A stretch of DNA of 49,424 nt from the NCBI GenBank assembly GCA_021166775.1, contig JAJPEQ010000011.1:198515-247938 (forward strand). Direction: 5' to 3'. Shown here piece after piece: positions 16,616 through 26,067 of the stretch. The translations under genes and the position numbers were made by a program. A model generated the notes under the pieces. It was given only the letters and a program-made list of their open reading frames with translations. It was not told the origin of the DNA and did not search any database. Numbering within the stretch: position 1 is the first letter of the stretch; the number at the start of each line of letters is the position of its first letter. The DNA is from Comamonas sp. Lineage in GTDB: Bacteria > Pseudomonadota > Gammaproteobacteria > Burkholderiales > Burkholderiaceae_C.

Positions 16616-17158
16616 TCAGTACCCACCCTTCTTTCCGGTGCCGGCGTAGGTGAATTCGTAACGCGCCTCAAATGGCTTGAACCAGGGCGCCACGCCGGTT
16701 TCCTTGTCGACGTGGCGGCCGAAATGGCTGCCCTTGGCGGCGCTGGGGGGCTCGATGGTGAGCACCAGCGTGTACTTGCCCGGACCCATCAGCTTGACGT
16801 TGTCCCCATAGTGCGGACCGTCGCTGGCGACCATGGGCATGAGCTCACCCTGCAGCGTCTTGGCGTCGCCCCTTTTGGCAAGCTGGTAGCGCACCACCAG
16901 GCTGGGTATCCAGACCCCTTCGCCGAAACCATTGGGGTTGTTCTTGACGGCGTGGATGTCGGCTTCGAGGTGGATGTCTGACGTCTTGGCGTCGCGCATC
17001 ATGCCGGCGGGTTCCATCTCTATGGGCTGCAGATAGACCGCGGCCACTTCCACGCCACCTTCGACATGTGGCTCACCTATGGGCATTTCAGCCGCCGCGG
17101 CGACCGTCCCTGCCAACAGTGCCATCGCGCCGACCCACGACCAAGAACGTTTCATCAT
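16616..17158 (-). CDS. ftrA: P19-type periplasmic iron-binding protein (FtrA-like)
   Basis: This 180-residue protein has a signal peptide (GAMALLAGTVAAAAE) and the P19/Tp34 family pattern: EMPIGEPHVEGGVEVAAVYLQPIEM, SDIHLEADIHAVKNNPNGFGEGVWIPSL and GKYTLVLTIEPP. His, Met and Glu residues in these stretches form the copper and iron sites of P19. Known members pair with an FTR1 permease for ferrous iron uptake. It begins the ftrABCD operon, 34 bases before the cupredoxin gene, and a Fur-like sequence lies just upstream. Double ATG at 17158/17155. Confidence 0.88.
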   Translation of the reverse strand: MMKRSWSWVGAMALLAGTVAAAAEMPIGEPHVEGGVEVAAVYLQPIEMEPAGMMRDAKTSDIHLEADIHAVKNNPNGFGEGVWIPSLVVRYQLAKRGDAKTLQGELMPMVASDGPHYGDNVKLMGPGKYTLVLTIEPPSAAKGSHFGRHVDKETGVAPWFKPFEARYEFTYAGTGKKGGY

Positions 17159-17175
17159 CAGCCCTTCATTTTGTC

Positions 17176-17194
17176 AATGCAAATGATTCTTGAT
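17176..17194. promoter_or_regulatory. Fur-like box upstream of ftrA
   Basis: AATGCAAAT-G-ATTCTTGAT is an imperfect 9-1-9 match to the Fur consensus (best in the central AAATGATTCTT), 18 bases before the ftrA start. It is weaker than the box at 13002, but the position fits iron repression of ftrABCD. Confidence 0.55.
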
Positions 17195-17315
17195 TGACAT
17201 TGTAGACCCTATGGATTCTCTGAAAAGATCCGGCCGGAAAATTCTGACGGTCTGCAAGGGCGGGCGTCATCAATACCGTGTGCCCGTCGCCCTTCGGGAG
17301 GGGCGTGTCGTGGCG

Positions 17316-17675
17316 CTACTTGACGATGATGTGGCCTTGGGTCGTTTCCATGTGGAAATCATCAAAAAAAGAGTACTTGCCGGCCAGCTTGGGGGAGACC
17401 GTCCGTGTGCGGGTGGCGCCTGGCGGAATCACGATTTCCACGCCGAGCGAGCGCGCTTCAAATTCGGCCGGTGTCTTCCCCGCGTTCACCATTTCCAGCC
17501 GGAAACGCGTGCGCGCCGGCACTTCGATCAACCGGGTGTTGACCGCACCGTCGTTGAATTCGATATGTGCCACCGGCATGTTGTCCTGCGCGTGAACCTG
17601 GCCCAGTGCGCATGCCAGCAGCGGCACCACGAGTCCCTGGAGCATCCGGGTGTTGAGCAAGCGACGGCGCATCAT
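17316..17675 (-). CDS. Second periplasmic cupredoxin-like protein
   Basis: The product has 119 residues from ATG 17675 (MMRRRLLNTRMLQG) with a signal peptide ending VHAQD. The mature part (VAHIEFNDGAVNTRLIEVPA, KTPAEFEARSLGVEIVIPPG, FFDDFHMETTQGHIIVK) parallels the FtrB protein encoded 735 bases away almost segment by segment, so the two are paralogues. It is separated from ftrA by 157 bases and has its own Fur-like box, so it may be a separate transcript of the same regulon. Inference: alternative electron or metal partner for FtrA/FtrC. Confidence 0.8.
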   Translation of the reverse strand: MMRRRLLNTRMLQGLVVPLLACALGQVHAQDNMPVAHIEFNDGAVNTRLIEVPARTRFRLEMVNAGKTPAEFEARSLGVEIVIPPGATRTRTVSPKLAGKYSFFDDFHMETTQGHIIVK

Positions 17676-17734
17676 CAATCCACTCCTTGTTGCGCGATCC
17701 TGTCGCGCGATTGAGTCACAAAACATTGAATATA

Positions 17735-17753
17735 AATGCGATAGATTCGCGTT
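17735..17753. promoter_or_regulatory. Fur-like box upstream of the second cupredoxin gene
   Basis: AATGCGATA-G-ATTCGCGTT is a 9-1-9 imperfect palindrome (6 of 9 pairs complementary) 60 bases upstream of the cupredoxin start. It lies in an AT-rich stretch in otherwise GC-rich DNA, consistent with an iron-regulated promoter. Confidence 0.5.
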
Positions 17754-17844
17754 GACTAATTGTAGTTCCGCACACGGCCATGGTCATGCTCCCCCTTGCG
17801 GGGGTACGAAAAAAATTCGCGTAAGTGGCCGCCAGCGCAGGGCC

Positions 17845-19227
17845 TCAGGCGTTCATCAGTGCCTCGATGGCGTCAGGCTCGACGGGCACGTCACGTGTGA
17901 CGAGCTCGCAGCCATCGGCCGTCACGATGGCATCGTCTTCGATGCGAATGCCGATGTGATGAAACGCCTCGGGTACGCCTTGGGCGGGGCGCACGTAAAT
18001 ACCGGGTTCGATCGTCAGAACCATCCCTGGGTGCAGGATGCGGCTGGGACGACGCAGCACGGTCTGCCCGGTCAGTGGATCCACGTGTTCGCTGATCTGA
18101 TCGGCCTGCGCTGGCTCCACGTAGTTGCCACAGTCATGCACATCCATGCCCATCCAGTGGCTGGTGCGGTGCATGTAAAACGGAAAGTACGCACGTTGGT
18201 CGATGACGTCCTGGGCGCTGCCCACCTTGTTGCCGTCCAGCAGCCCCACATCGAGCATCCCTTGCGCGAGGACGGCGATGGCGGCATCGTGGGGCGCATC
18301 GAAACGCGCGCCGGCATGCGTGGCTGCGATGGCGGCCTTTTGGCTGGCCAGCACCAGTTCGTAGAGCGCCCGTTGCGGCCCGCTGAATCGGCCATTGGCG
18401 GGAAAGGTGCGGGTGATGTCGCTGGCATAGCCGTCGAGCTCGCAGGCCGCATCGATCAGCACGAGTTCGCCAGCGCGTATTGCAGCGTCGCCGGCGCGGT
18501 AGTGCAGCACGCAGGCATTGGCGCCCGCGGCCACGATGGAGGTGTAGGCGGGAAATTGTGAACCGCCGTCGCGGAAGGCGTACAGCAGTTCGGCGTCCAG
18601 GTGGTACTCGCGCACATCGCTGCCCGATCGCACCATGCGGGCGCAGCGCTGCATCGCGCGGAGGTGCCCGCCTGCGCTGATGGCGCCTGCGCGGCGGATG
18701 ATGTCCAGTTCATGCGCGTCCTTGACCAGTCGCATGTCGTCAAGCAGCACGCACAGGTCGGACTGACGTGAGGGGCAGAGAACGCCGGTGCGTGCCCGCG
18801 CGCGAACCTGGTTCAGCCAGCCCTCCATACGTGCGGCAAACCCCGCGTGCGTTGCGAACGGGAACCAGACCGTGGCGCGATTTTCGAGCAGGTGGGGCAG
18901 GTGGGTGTCCAGCTCCGTGCTGGGCAGTGCCTCTTGCACTTCAAGGGCTTGTACCGCCGCCTCTGGTCCCAGGCGAAAGCCGTCCCAGATCTCTCGCTCC
19001 TCGTTTTTGGGCTGGCAGAACAAGGTGCTGAGGCCGTCGTGGGTCAGCACGAGGCACGCTGCGGGCTCGGAGAATCCGGTGAGGTAGTAAAAGTAACTGT
19101 CATGCCGGTAGGGGAAGTCGCTGTCGCGATTGCGCATGGCCACCGGGGCGGTCGGGATGATGGCGATGTCACCGTGCCCCAGTTGGCTCGCCAGTCGTGC
19201 CCGGCGCTGTGCGTAAATGGATGTCAT
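17845..19227 (-). CDS. pepP: Xaa-Pro aminopeptidase
   Basis: This 460-residue metallopeptidase removes N-terminal residues before proline. Start at 19227 (MTSIYAQRRARLASQL) is preferred over in-frame 19236 and 19284. The N-terminal creatinase-like domain contains PYRHDSYFYYLTGFSEP. The catalytic domain has metal ligands in ELDGYASDITRTFP (two Asp), HRTSHWMGMDVHD (His), VLTIEPGIYV (Glu) and HIGIRIEDDAIVT (Glu). Length is as for E. coli PepP (about 440). It is divergent from the nucleotidyltransferase gene with 72 bases between. Confidence 0.95.
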   Translation of the reverse strand: MTSIYAQRRARLASQLGHGDIAIIPTAPVAMRNRDSDFPYRHDSYFYYLTGFSEPAACLVLTHDGLSTLFCQPKNEEREIWDGFRLGPEAAVQALEVQEALPSTELDTHLPHLLENRATVWFPFATHAGFAARMEGWLNQVRARARTGVLCPSRQSDLCVLLDDMRLVKDAHELDIIRRAGAISAGGHLRAMQRCARMVRSGSDVREYHLDAELLYAFRDGGSQFPAYTSIVAAGANACVLHYRAGDAAIRAGELVLIDAACELDGYASDITRTFPANGRFSGPQRALYELVLASQKAAIAATHAGARFDAPHDAAIAVLAQGMLDVGLLDGNKVGSAQDVIDQRAYFPFYMHRTSHWMGMDVHDCGNYVEPAQADQISEHVDPLTGQTVLRRPSRILHPGMVLTIEPGIYVRPAQGVPEAFHHIGIRIEDDAIVTADGCELVTRDVPVEPDAIEALMNA

Positions 19228-19299
19228 GATCGCCATCGTACTGCGTGGGCGGCCGTCGCCGGTTCTCGTTGGGGCGGCACCCATCTACACTCGCTGGCG

Positions 19300-20082
19300 A
19301 TGACCAGAGCACATTTGGAACAGGCTCCCGCCATGCTGCTGGCGGCCGGCCGCGGTGAGCGCATGCGCCCATTGACCGATCATTGCCCCAAGCCTTTGCT
19401 GCGCGTGCACGATCGCCCATTGCTGGAGTGGCACCTTCGAGCACTGGCACGTGCCGAGGTCCCTCATGTCGTGATCAACACCGCATGGCATGGACGGAAA
19501 ATCGGTGAACATTTCGGGCATGTTTTTCAGCATGAAGCCTTTCATGGAAACCGCGGTCAGCTCACTATTTATTATTCGAATGAGGGTCTGGATTTCGGTC
19601 GCGCCCTGGAAACGGCGGGGGGCATCACGCGCGCCTTGCCGCGCCTCGCCCCGATTTTCTGGCTGGCTGCGGCGGACGTGTTCGCACCGGATTTTGATTT
19701 TGACGTGAGCCACGTGCGGCGCTTTCGCTCGGCAGACGCGCTCGCTCATCTGTGGCTGGTGCCCAATCCCGAGCATCACCCACGAGGAGACTTCGGCCTG
19801 GCGCCGGACGGCAGGGCGCTGAATCTGGCGGACACCGACCCGCGGGAACGCAGCACGTACAGCACGATGGCACTGCTGCGCGCCGAGCTCTTCGAGCCAC
19901 CGTGGTGCGCCATTGCGCGGGGCAACCCCGAGGGGGTGAGCGCGCCACTGGCGCCCCTGCTGCGCCGTGCCATGGATGCGGGGCGGGTCACGGCAGAACT
20001 GTACCGAGGGCGCTGGGTGGACGTGGGTACGCCGCAGCGCCTGGCGTGGGCCAATGCCCGGCCGCTCGCGCCCGCAGGGTGA
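19300..20082 (+). CDS. murU: Sugar-phosphate nucleotidyltransferase, MurU-like
   Basis: This 260-residue NTP-transferase has the signature AMLLAAGRGERMRPLTDHCPKPLL, with glycine-rich nucleotide binding and a lysine for sugar phosphate. It also has PLLEWHLRALARAEV and VVINTAWHGRKI. Such stand-alone enzymes in proteobacteria near pepP resemble MurU (N-acetylmuramate-1-phosphate uridylyltransferase, cell-wall recycling). The start ATG 19300 is chosen because the frame continues upstream antisense to pepP. An insertion-like segment (residues 68-85, HEAFHGNRGQLTIYYSNE) precedes EGLDFGRALETAGGI. The recycling role is inferred; another sugar substrate is possible. Confidence 0.72.
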   Translation: MTRAHLEQAPAMLLAAGRGERMRPLTDHCPKPLLRVHDRPLLEWHLRALARAEVPHVVINTAWHGRKIGEHFGHVFQHEAFHGNRGQLTIYYSNEGLDFGRALETAGGITRALPRLAPIFWLAAADVFAPDFDFDVSHVRRFRSADALAHLWLVPNPEHHPRGDFGLAPDGRALNLADTDPRERSTYSTMALLRAELFEPPWCAIARGNPEGVSAPLAPLLRRAMDAGRVTAELYRGRWVDVGTPQRLAWANARPLAPAG

Positions 20083-20256
20083 GCGAGCCGGCTGCAAGGT
20101 CCAGGAGTCGATAGATTTGTCGCTGTGCGCGCGATGAAGCCCGGATGTCGGCAGGTCGGACGCGGCAGCTGAATACAATAACCGGTTCTTCGCCGCACGC
20201 CGAGCGGCACGACCCTGGCGTGCGTTCAGATCGATATTTCCCTTCTGGAGATTCCT

Positions 20257-20592
20257 GTGTTGATTTCTTCTGCTTATGCACAGACTGCTGGTACCACCGC
20301 CGCGGGCGGTGGCGACCTGATGTCTTCGCTGGGGGGCATGCTGCCCCTGGTGCTGATGTTCGTGGTGCTTTACTTCATCATGATTCGCCCGCAGATGAAG
20401 AAGCAAAAGGAGCATCGCGCGATGATCGATGCCCTCGCCAAGGGGGATGAGGTGGCAACGGCCGGCGGGGTGCTGGGCAAAGTCACGCGCATCAACGAGA
20501 GCATCCTGTACGTGGAGATCGCCGAGGGCGTCGAGGTGCAGATGCAGCGCAGTGCCGTTTCGCAGGTCCTGCCCAAGGGAACGATCAAGTAA
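20257..20592 (+). CDS. yajC: Sec translocase accessory subunit YajC
   Basis: This 111-residue small membrane protein starts at GTG 20257 with GGAG upstream. One transmembrane segment (GGMLPLVLMFVVLYFIMI) is followed by RPQMKKQKEHRAMIDALAKGDEVATAGGVLGKV, the family hallmark. YajC associates with SecD and SecF, which follow directly on the same strand, to assist protein export. Confidence 0.97.
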   Translation: MLISSAYAQTAGTTAAGGGDLMSSLGGMLPLVLMFVVLYFIMIRPQMKKQKEHRAMIDALAKGDEVATAGGVLGKVTRINESILYVEIAEGVEVQMQRSAVSQVLPKGTIK

Positions 20593-20642
20593 GCCGCGTC
20601 ACCATGGCGCTGCGTGGCCCAGCCACGCTTTGAGAGCACGAA

Positions 20643-22544
20643 ATGAACCGCTATCCGGCTTGGAAGTACGTGATCATCGTGGTCGCGCTGCTCATTGCAG
20701 CGTTGTACACGTTGCCCAATTTTTATGGTGAAGCGCCTGCGGTGCAGGTTTCTTCCGGCAAGGCGACGATCAAGGTCGACACGGCCGTGCTCGAGCGCGT
20801 GCAGCAGGCGGTCAAGGCGGCGGGGCTGACGTCGGATTCGGTCGTGCTGGAGGGTAGCTCGGTGCGCGCACGTTTCGACACGCCCGACGACCAGCTCAAG
20901 GCCAAGGATGCGATTGAAAAGGCCCTGATCCCGGACCCCTCCGATCCGCCTTATATCGTGGCGCTCAACCTGGTCTCGCGTTCGCCCGACTGGTTGACCG
21001 CGATCAACGCTCGTCCGATGTACCTGGGCCTGGACCTGCGCGGTGGCGTGCACTTCATGCTGCAGGTGGACATGCAGGCCGCGCTCACGAAGAAGGCCGA
21101 GTCCTATGCGGGAGACCTGCGCACCTCGCTGCGCGAGAAGAGTATCCGCCACGGCGGCATCACGCGTGAAGGCCAGACGATACGCATTCGACTGCGCGAC
21201 GAAGCGGCCGTGACGGCGGCACGCAACCTGATTGCCGATCAATTCCCCGATCTGCAGGTGGCCAGCAGCCCTGATGGGGACGGTCAGCTGCTGACTGCGA
21301 CGATCAAGCCGGAATCGCTGCGCAAGGTGCAGGAGCAGGCGCTCAAGCAGAACATCGTCACGCTGCACAACCGTATCAACGAACTCGGCGTGGCCGAGCC
21401 GGTGATCCAGCAGCAAGGGCTGGACCGCATCGTCGTGCAGCTGCCCGGCGTGCAGGACACGGCCAAGGCCAAGGAAATCCTCGGGCGCACCGCGACGCTG
21501 GAAATCCGCATGGTCGATGAAAGCACCGAAGGGCGTGCTGCCGAACTTGGCAATGGCCCCGTGCCGTTCGGCGACGAGAAATACCTTGACCGCAACCAGC
21601 AGCCCGTGGTGGTCAAGAAGCAGGTGATCCTCACGGGCGAAAACCTGACCGACGCGCAACCCGGTTTTGACAGCCAGACGCAGGAACCCACGGTTAATCT
21701 GACGCTGGACGCCAAGGGCTCACGCATCTTCAAGGACGTCACGCGCGAAAACGTCGGCAAGCGCATGGCCATCATCCTGTTTGAAAAAGGCAAGGGCGAA
21801 GTGGTCACCGCGCCGGTGATTCGCACAGAAATCGGCGGCGGGCGCGTGCAGATTTCGGGCCGCATGACGACCACCGAGGCCAACGACACTGCGCTGCTGC
21901 TGCGCGCCGGCTCGCTCGCTGCGCCGATGGAGATCATCGAGGAATACACCATCGGTCCGAGCCTGGGCGCGGACAACATCCAGCGCGGTATTCACTCCGT
22001 GGTCTGGGGCATGGCGGTGATCGCCGTTTTCATGTGCGTGTACTACCTGCTGTTCGGTCTCTTTTCCACGCTGGCGTTGTCGGTGAACGTGCTGCTGCTG
22101 ATTGCCATTCTGTCCATGTTGCAGGCCACGCTGACCCTGCCGGGCATTGCCGCCATGGCGCTGGCCCTGGGTGTTGCCATCGACTCGAACGTGCTCATCA
22201 ACGAGCGTATTCGTGAGGAGTTGCGCGCTGGCGTCTCTCCGCAGACGGCCATCCATGCCGGTTATGAAAATGCGTGGGCCACAATTCTGGACTCCAACGT
22301 CACCACCTTGATCGCAGGTCTGGCACTGCTGGCCTTCGGTTCCGGACCGGTGCGCGGTTTCGCCGTCGTGCACTGCATCGGCATTCTGACGAGCATGTTC
22401 TCGGCGGTGTTCTTCTCGCGCGGGGTCGTCAACCTCTGGTATGGGCGGCGCAAGAAACTCAAGAGCATCTCGATCGGCCAGATCTGGAAGCCGGAAGATG
22501 GCTCAGAACTGCGTTCCGTGGCCGGCCGCGGCTACAACAATTGA
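20643..22544 (+). CDS. secD: Protein translocase subunit SecD
   Basis: This 633-residue inner-membrane protein uses the proton gradient to help pull exported proteins through SecYEG. The N terminus NRYPAWKYVIIVVALLIAALYTLPNFYGEAPA and MYLGLDLRGGVHFMLQVDM are diagnostic, followed by the P1 periplasmic domain and the six-helix C-terminal part with LGVAIDSNVLINERIREELR. The length is typical for betaproteobacteria. It lies 50 bases after yajC. Confidence 0.98.
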   Translation: MNRYPAWKYVIIVVALLIAALYTLPNFYGEAPAVQVSSGKATIKVDTAVLERVQQAVKAAGLTSDSVVLEGSSVRARFDTPDDQLKAKDAIEKALIPDPSDPPYIVALNLVSRSPDWLTAINARPMYLGLDLRGGVHFMLQVDMQAALTKKAESYAGDLRTSLREKSIRHGGITREGQTIRIRLRDEAAVTAARNLIADQFPDLQVASSPDGDGQLLTATIKPESLRKVQEQALKQNIVTLHNRINELGVAEPVIQQQGLDRIVVQLPGVQDTAKAKEILGRTATLEIRMVDESTEGRAAELGNGPVPFGDEKYLDRNQQPVVVKKQVILTGENLTDAQPGFDSQTQEPTVNLTLDAKGSRIFKDVTRENVGKRMAIILFEKGKGEVVTAPVIRTEIGGGRVQISGRMTTTEANDTALLLRAGSLAAPMEIIEEYTIGPSLGADNIQRGIHSVVWGMAVIAVFMCVYYLLFGLFSTLALSVNVLLLIAILSMLQATLTLPGIAAMALALGVAIDSNVLINERIREELRAGVSPQTAIHAGYENAWATILDSNVTTLIAGLALLAFGSGPVRGFAVVHCIGILTSMFSAVFFSRGVVNLWYGRRKKLKSISIGQIWKPEDGSELRSVAGRGYNN

Positions 22545-22584
22545 GCTGAGGCAGGCGCACCATGGAATTTTTGGCTCCATCTCC

Positions 22585-22603
22585 ACATGCGCCATGCGCA
22601 TGT
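22585..22603 (+). repeat. Hairpin in the secD-secF gap
   Basis: Perfect 8-bp arms ACATGCGC and GCGCATGT enclose CAT, within the 95-base gap between secD and secF. There is no T-run, so it is not a normal terminator. It could trim or stabilise the mRNA between the two genes. Confidence 0.45.
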
Positions 22604-22639
22604 CGACTTTCGCCGAAAACCCTGGATAGAGGATAAAAA

Positions 22640-23593
22640 ATGGAGTTTTTCCGCATCCGCAAGGACATCCCGTTCATGAAGTACGCGTTGATTTTCAACG
22701 TGATTTCCTTCGTGACCTTTGCCCTGGCTGTTTTCTTTTTGCTCACCCGTGGGCTGCACCTGTCGGTGGAATTCACTGGCGGTACCGTCATGGAGGTGGC
22801 CTACGAACAGACGGCTGACATCGGCAAGGTGCGCGGTGCGGTTTCTTCGCTCGGCTACCAAGACGTCATCGTGCAGAACTTCGGCACCTCGCGTGACGTG
22901 ATGATTCGCTTGCCAGTGCAAAAAGGCGTGACGTCGGCGCAACAAAGCGAGAGCGTCATGGCGGCCCTGCGCGCGCAGGAGCCGAAGGTGCAGCTCAGGC
23001 GCACCGAGTTCGTCGGACCGCAGGTGGGCGACGAACTGGTGCACGGGGGGCTGATGGCGCTGGGCATGGTGGTGCTGGGCATCGTCATCTACCTGTCGAT
23101 CCGCTTCGAATGGAAGTTCGGTGTGGCCGGCATCATCGCGAACCTGCACGATGTGGTCATCATCCTCGGATTCTTCGCGTTCTTTCAGTGGGAGTTTTCG
23201 CTCTCGGTGCTGGCCGGGGTGCTCGCGGTACTGGGCTATTCGGTCAACGAATCGGTGGTGATCTTCGATCGGATTCGCGAGGCCTTCCGCAAATTCCGTA
23301 AGCTCACGCCACATGAGGTGATTGACCACGGCATCACCAGTACCATGAGCCGCACCGTGATCACTCACGCGTCCACCGAAGCCATGGTGCTTTCCATGTT
23401 CTTCTTCGGAGGACAGAGCCTGCACTACTTTGCCCTGGCGCTCACCATCGGCATCCTGTTCGGCATCTATTCGTCTGTCTTCGTTGCCGCGGCCATTGCC
23501 ATGTGGCTGGGGGTCAAGCGCGAGGATCTGGCCAAGATGCATACACGCAAGGATGGCGATTCCAATGATCCGAATGCCGGTGCCGTTGTCTGA
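22640..23593 (+). CDS. secF: Protein translocase subunit SecF
   Basis: This 317-residue inner-membrane partner of SecD begins MEFFRIRKDIPFMKYALIFN. It contains LSVEFTGGTVMEV (the G-G-T motif of the first periplasmic domain) and the conserved VLGYSVNESVVIFDRIREAFRK, with Asp and Arg used in proton coupling. Length is normal. It shares an operon with yajC and secD. Confidence 0.98.
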   Translation: MEFFRIRKDIPFMKYALIFNVISFVTFALAVFFLLTRGLHLSVEFTGGTVMEVAYEQTADIGKVRGAVSSLGYQDVIVQNFGTSRDVMIRLPVQKGVTSAQQSESVMAALRAQEPKVQLRRTEFVGPQVGDELVHGGLMALGMVVLGIVIYLSIRFEWKFGVAGIIANLHDVVIILGFFAFFQWEFSLSVLAGVLAVLGYSVNESVVIFDRIREAFRKFRKLTPHEVIDHGITSTMSRTVITHASTEAMVLSMFFFGGQSLHYFALALTIGILFGIYSSVFVAAAIAMWLGVKREDLAKMHTRKDGDSNDPNAGAVV

Positions 23594-23663
23594 TGCCTGA
23601 TTGGCGGGTGTCATCTGCGTGACGCGACGATTGGTGCCGGTTTTCCCGTTGAGCGGCTAACAT

Positions 23664-26030
23664 GTGAATCCCATGGTTCCAATTCAGACGCACCATCCTT
23701 CCCGGGAACTTGCGGCGACCGCACGTCGGCGCTTCGTGCAGAGTCTGTGCGAAAGTCTTCCGGGAATCGACAAGTCACTGTATGGCGCGTTGAATGAACT
23801 GGTCAGTGAGGTCGCAACGCACCAGGTCATGCAGCGCCGACGCGACACCTGGCTGCATTACCGCACGTACCGGCAGGCATGGATAGACGGGGTCACGAAA
23901 GCGTGGCGCGCCAGCGAAGCGACAGCGCTCCGGGGTGATGCGGCCCGGCCAAGCCGGCTGGCCGATGTGGAGCTGGACGGCCTTCAACTCGTCAGCGAGG
24001 AGGCCGTCGAGAATCGGCTTCTCGGCACGCGCCTCGCACGGGCCATCGCCGCCAAGGCGGACAACGCACTGGAGGCGGTTCGCCAGCGCACCAAGTATCT
24101 TCAAGGACGGGAGCTTGAATCGGGCGACATTCTGTTACCCGAGGTGGCATGCCTGGCTCTTGTCGACCAGTGGTTCGAGGCGGGCTTGACCCGTGATGAG
24201 CTCGATCTGGTGTTCGATAAGCTCGAAGGCGTGCTGATTGCCGCCATCGTCCCTGCTTATGAAGAGGTGGGCCGCCTTTATGACGATCATCAGGTCCCTG
24301 ATCTTGCTGCGCTGCGGACCCGGGTGGTGCGTCCTTCGGGGGGCGGTCAGCGCGGGTTTGCCGGTGCGGCATCGGGCCCACAGCAGATGGTATCCGCCCC
24401 TGGCGCCTTGACCAGCGGGTTGCAGGGCATGCACGGCGGGCCCGGTATGTACGTGCCTTCTACCTTGGCGCAGGGTGTGGGCGGTGCCGTGGACTCCGCG
24501 CCGAGCCAGGCCTATGGCTGGTCTCAGCTGGACATGACGCGCCAGCGCGCGGAAGAGGTCATGCTGCAGCTGCAGCACCTTCTGGTTCAGACATCCACCG
24601 GATTCAATCCGGTGCAGGCGCCGCCGGCCACCATGGCGCTGACCCAGGCATTGGGCACGATGCAGGTGCAGGCCAATGCCTTCTATGGTGGCGGCGGGCC
24701 GCGCGTGCTGGTTTCCGCCTATGCCCCCATTGCCGTGTCCCAAGCGGCCACGGAGGTGCGTCAGCGCGCAACGGAACTCAAGGAAAAGGCCGAGACGGCC
24801 AGCGAAAAGGCGATCATCGAGATCGTTGCCTTGATGTTCCAGAGCATCCTGGATGAAGATCGCATACCGCCCTCGGTGCGCGTCTGGTTTGCGCGATTGC
24901 AGGTGCCGGTGTTGCGCGTGGCGCTGGCGGAGCCGGAGTTCTTCCACAAAGCCGACCACCCGGCGCGCAAGCTGATCGACCGCATGGGGTCATGCGTCCT
25001 GGGCTTTGACGCTAATGCAATCAACGGCAGCACGCTGGAAAAGGAAATCCGCCGCGTGGTCCAGGTGGTCGAGCAGTACCCGGAGACCGGCAGCAAGGTG
25101 TTTCAGATCGTCTACGACGAGTTCGAGAAATTCCTGGCGTCCTCCCTGGCGCAGACGCAGAAGACCGCGTCCGAGATCGTCGGTGTCGCTCAGCAGATGG
25201 AGCAGAAGGAGACGCTGACTGTCCAGTTCACGATCGAGCTGCGCACCATGCTGCGGGATATGCCGGTACGCGACGAGATACGTGACTTCCTGTTCAAGTC
25301 GTGGGCCGAGGTGCTGGCGATGGCGGCCGTGAAGTATGGGGCGCAGGACAAGGAAACGGCTCAGTACAAACGGGTGGCGGCGGATCTGGTGTGGGCCTCC
25401 GGTGCCAAGCCCAATCGCACCGAGCGCAACCAGGTGATTCAGATGCTCCCGGGCATTCTCGAGCGCCTGCGCCGTGGTCTTGCGCTGATCGGGATTGACG
25501 GAGGGAAGCAGGATGGCCAGATCAAGGTGCTGACCGATACGCTGGCGGAAGCGTTCATCTCGAAAACCGCGACCATCGAACAGTCGCGCATCGACGACAT
25601 GGCCAAGCGTCTGGCCAATCTGGAAGAGTTCATCAGCGATGAAAGCCTGGGAGACATCCCGCTGAATGCTGAAAACATCGAACTGCTGCTGGGCATCGAT
25701 GCCTCGGCCATTGACGTGATACCGGATACGGATGCACCGGTGCAGAGCGAGGCGCTCAAGCGCGCGCACGAGCTTCCTTTGGGCACGTGGTACACGCTGG
25801 ATCACAATGGAGGCACTGCTCGCGTGCAGTACGTGTGGCACAGCCAGCGCAAGCAGCTCCATCTGTTGATAGCACCCAGCGGCCAAAATTATCTGTTTCA
25901 GGTGCGACGCCTGGCCGCCTACATGCAGGCGCGGCTGCTCACGCCGCAAGATCTCGAAGGCATCACGGTGCGCGCGACGCGCAATGTGGTAGCCAAGCTC
26001 AACGCCAATCCGGAACGCCTGTTGAGCTGA
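23664..26030 (+). CDS. DUF1631 family protein
   Basis: This protein has 788 residues from GTG 23664; ATG 23673 three codons later is an equally good start. It is mainly helical, with an N-terminal segment (RRFVQSLCESLPGIDKSLYGALNELVSE), a Gly/Pro/Ser-rich linker at about 210-280 and a long central helical region. The C-terminal beta domain reads LPLGTWYTLDHNGGTARVQYVWHSQRKQLHLLI, which looks PilZ-like in spacing but lacks a clear RxxxR pair. The overall pattern fits the DUF1631 family found in beta- and gammaproteobacteria. Function is not established. It lies 70 bases after secF, just before the tRNA gene. Confidence 0.75.
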   Translation: MNPMVPIQTHHPSRELAATARRRFVQSLCESLPGIDKSLYGALNELVSEVATHQVMQRRRDTWLHYRTYRQAWIDGVTKAWRASEATALRGDAARPSRLADVELDGLQLVSEEAVENRLLGTRLARAIAAKADNALEAVRQRTKYLQGRELESGDILLPEVACLALVDQWFEAGLTRDELDLVFDKLEGVLIAAIVPAYEEVGRLYDDHQVPDLAALRTRVVRPSGGGQRGFAGAASGPQQMVSAPGALTSGLQGMHGGPGMYVPSTLAQGVGGAVDSAPSQAYGWSQLDMTRQRAEEVMLQLQHLLVQTSTGFNPVQAPPATMALTQALGTMQVQANAFYGGGGPRVLVSAYAPIAVSQAATEVRQRATELKEKAETASEKAIIEIVALMFQSILDEDRIPPSVRVWFARLQVPVLRVALAEPEFFHKADHPARKLIDRMGSCVLGFDANAINGSTLEKEIRRVVQVVEQYPETGSKVFQIVYDEFEKFLASSLAQTQKTASEIVGVAQQMEQKETLTVQFTIELRTMLRDMPVRDEIRDFLFKSWAEVLAMAAVKYGAQDKETAQYKRVAADLVWASGAKPNRTERNQVIQMLPGILERLRRGLALIGIDGGKQDGQIKVLTDTLAEAFISKTATIEQSRIDDMAKRLANLEEFISDESLGDIPLNAENIELLLGIDASAIDVIPDTDAPVQSEALKRAHELPLGTWYTLDHNGGTARVQYVWHSQRKQLHLLIAPSGQNYLFQVRRLAAYMQARLLTPQDLEGITVRATRNVVAKLNANPERLLS

Positions 26031-26067
26031 AAATCCGGGATGCCACCCACTATGATGCGCGCCGTTT

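Noticed and set aside
20370-21659. 429-codon open frame opposite yajC/secD
   Set aside because: Antisense shadow of secD in high-GC sequence; no domain, no ribosome site.
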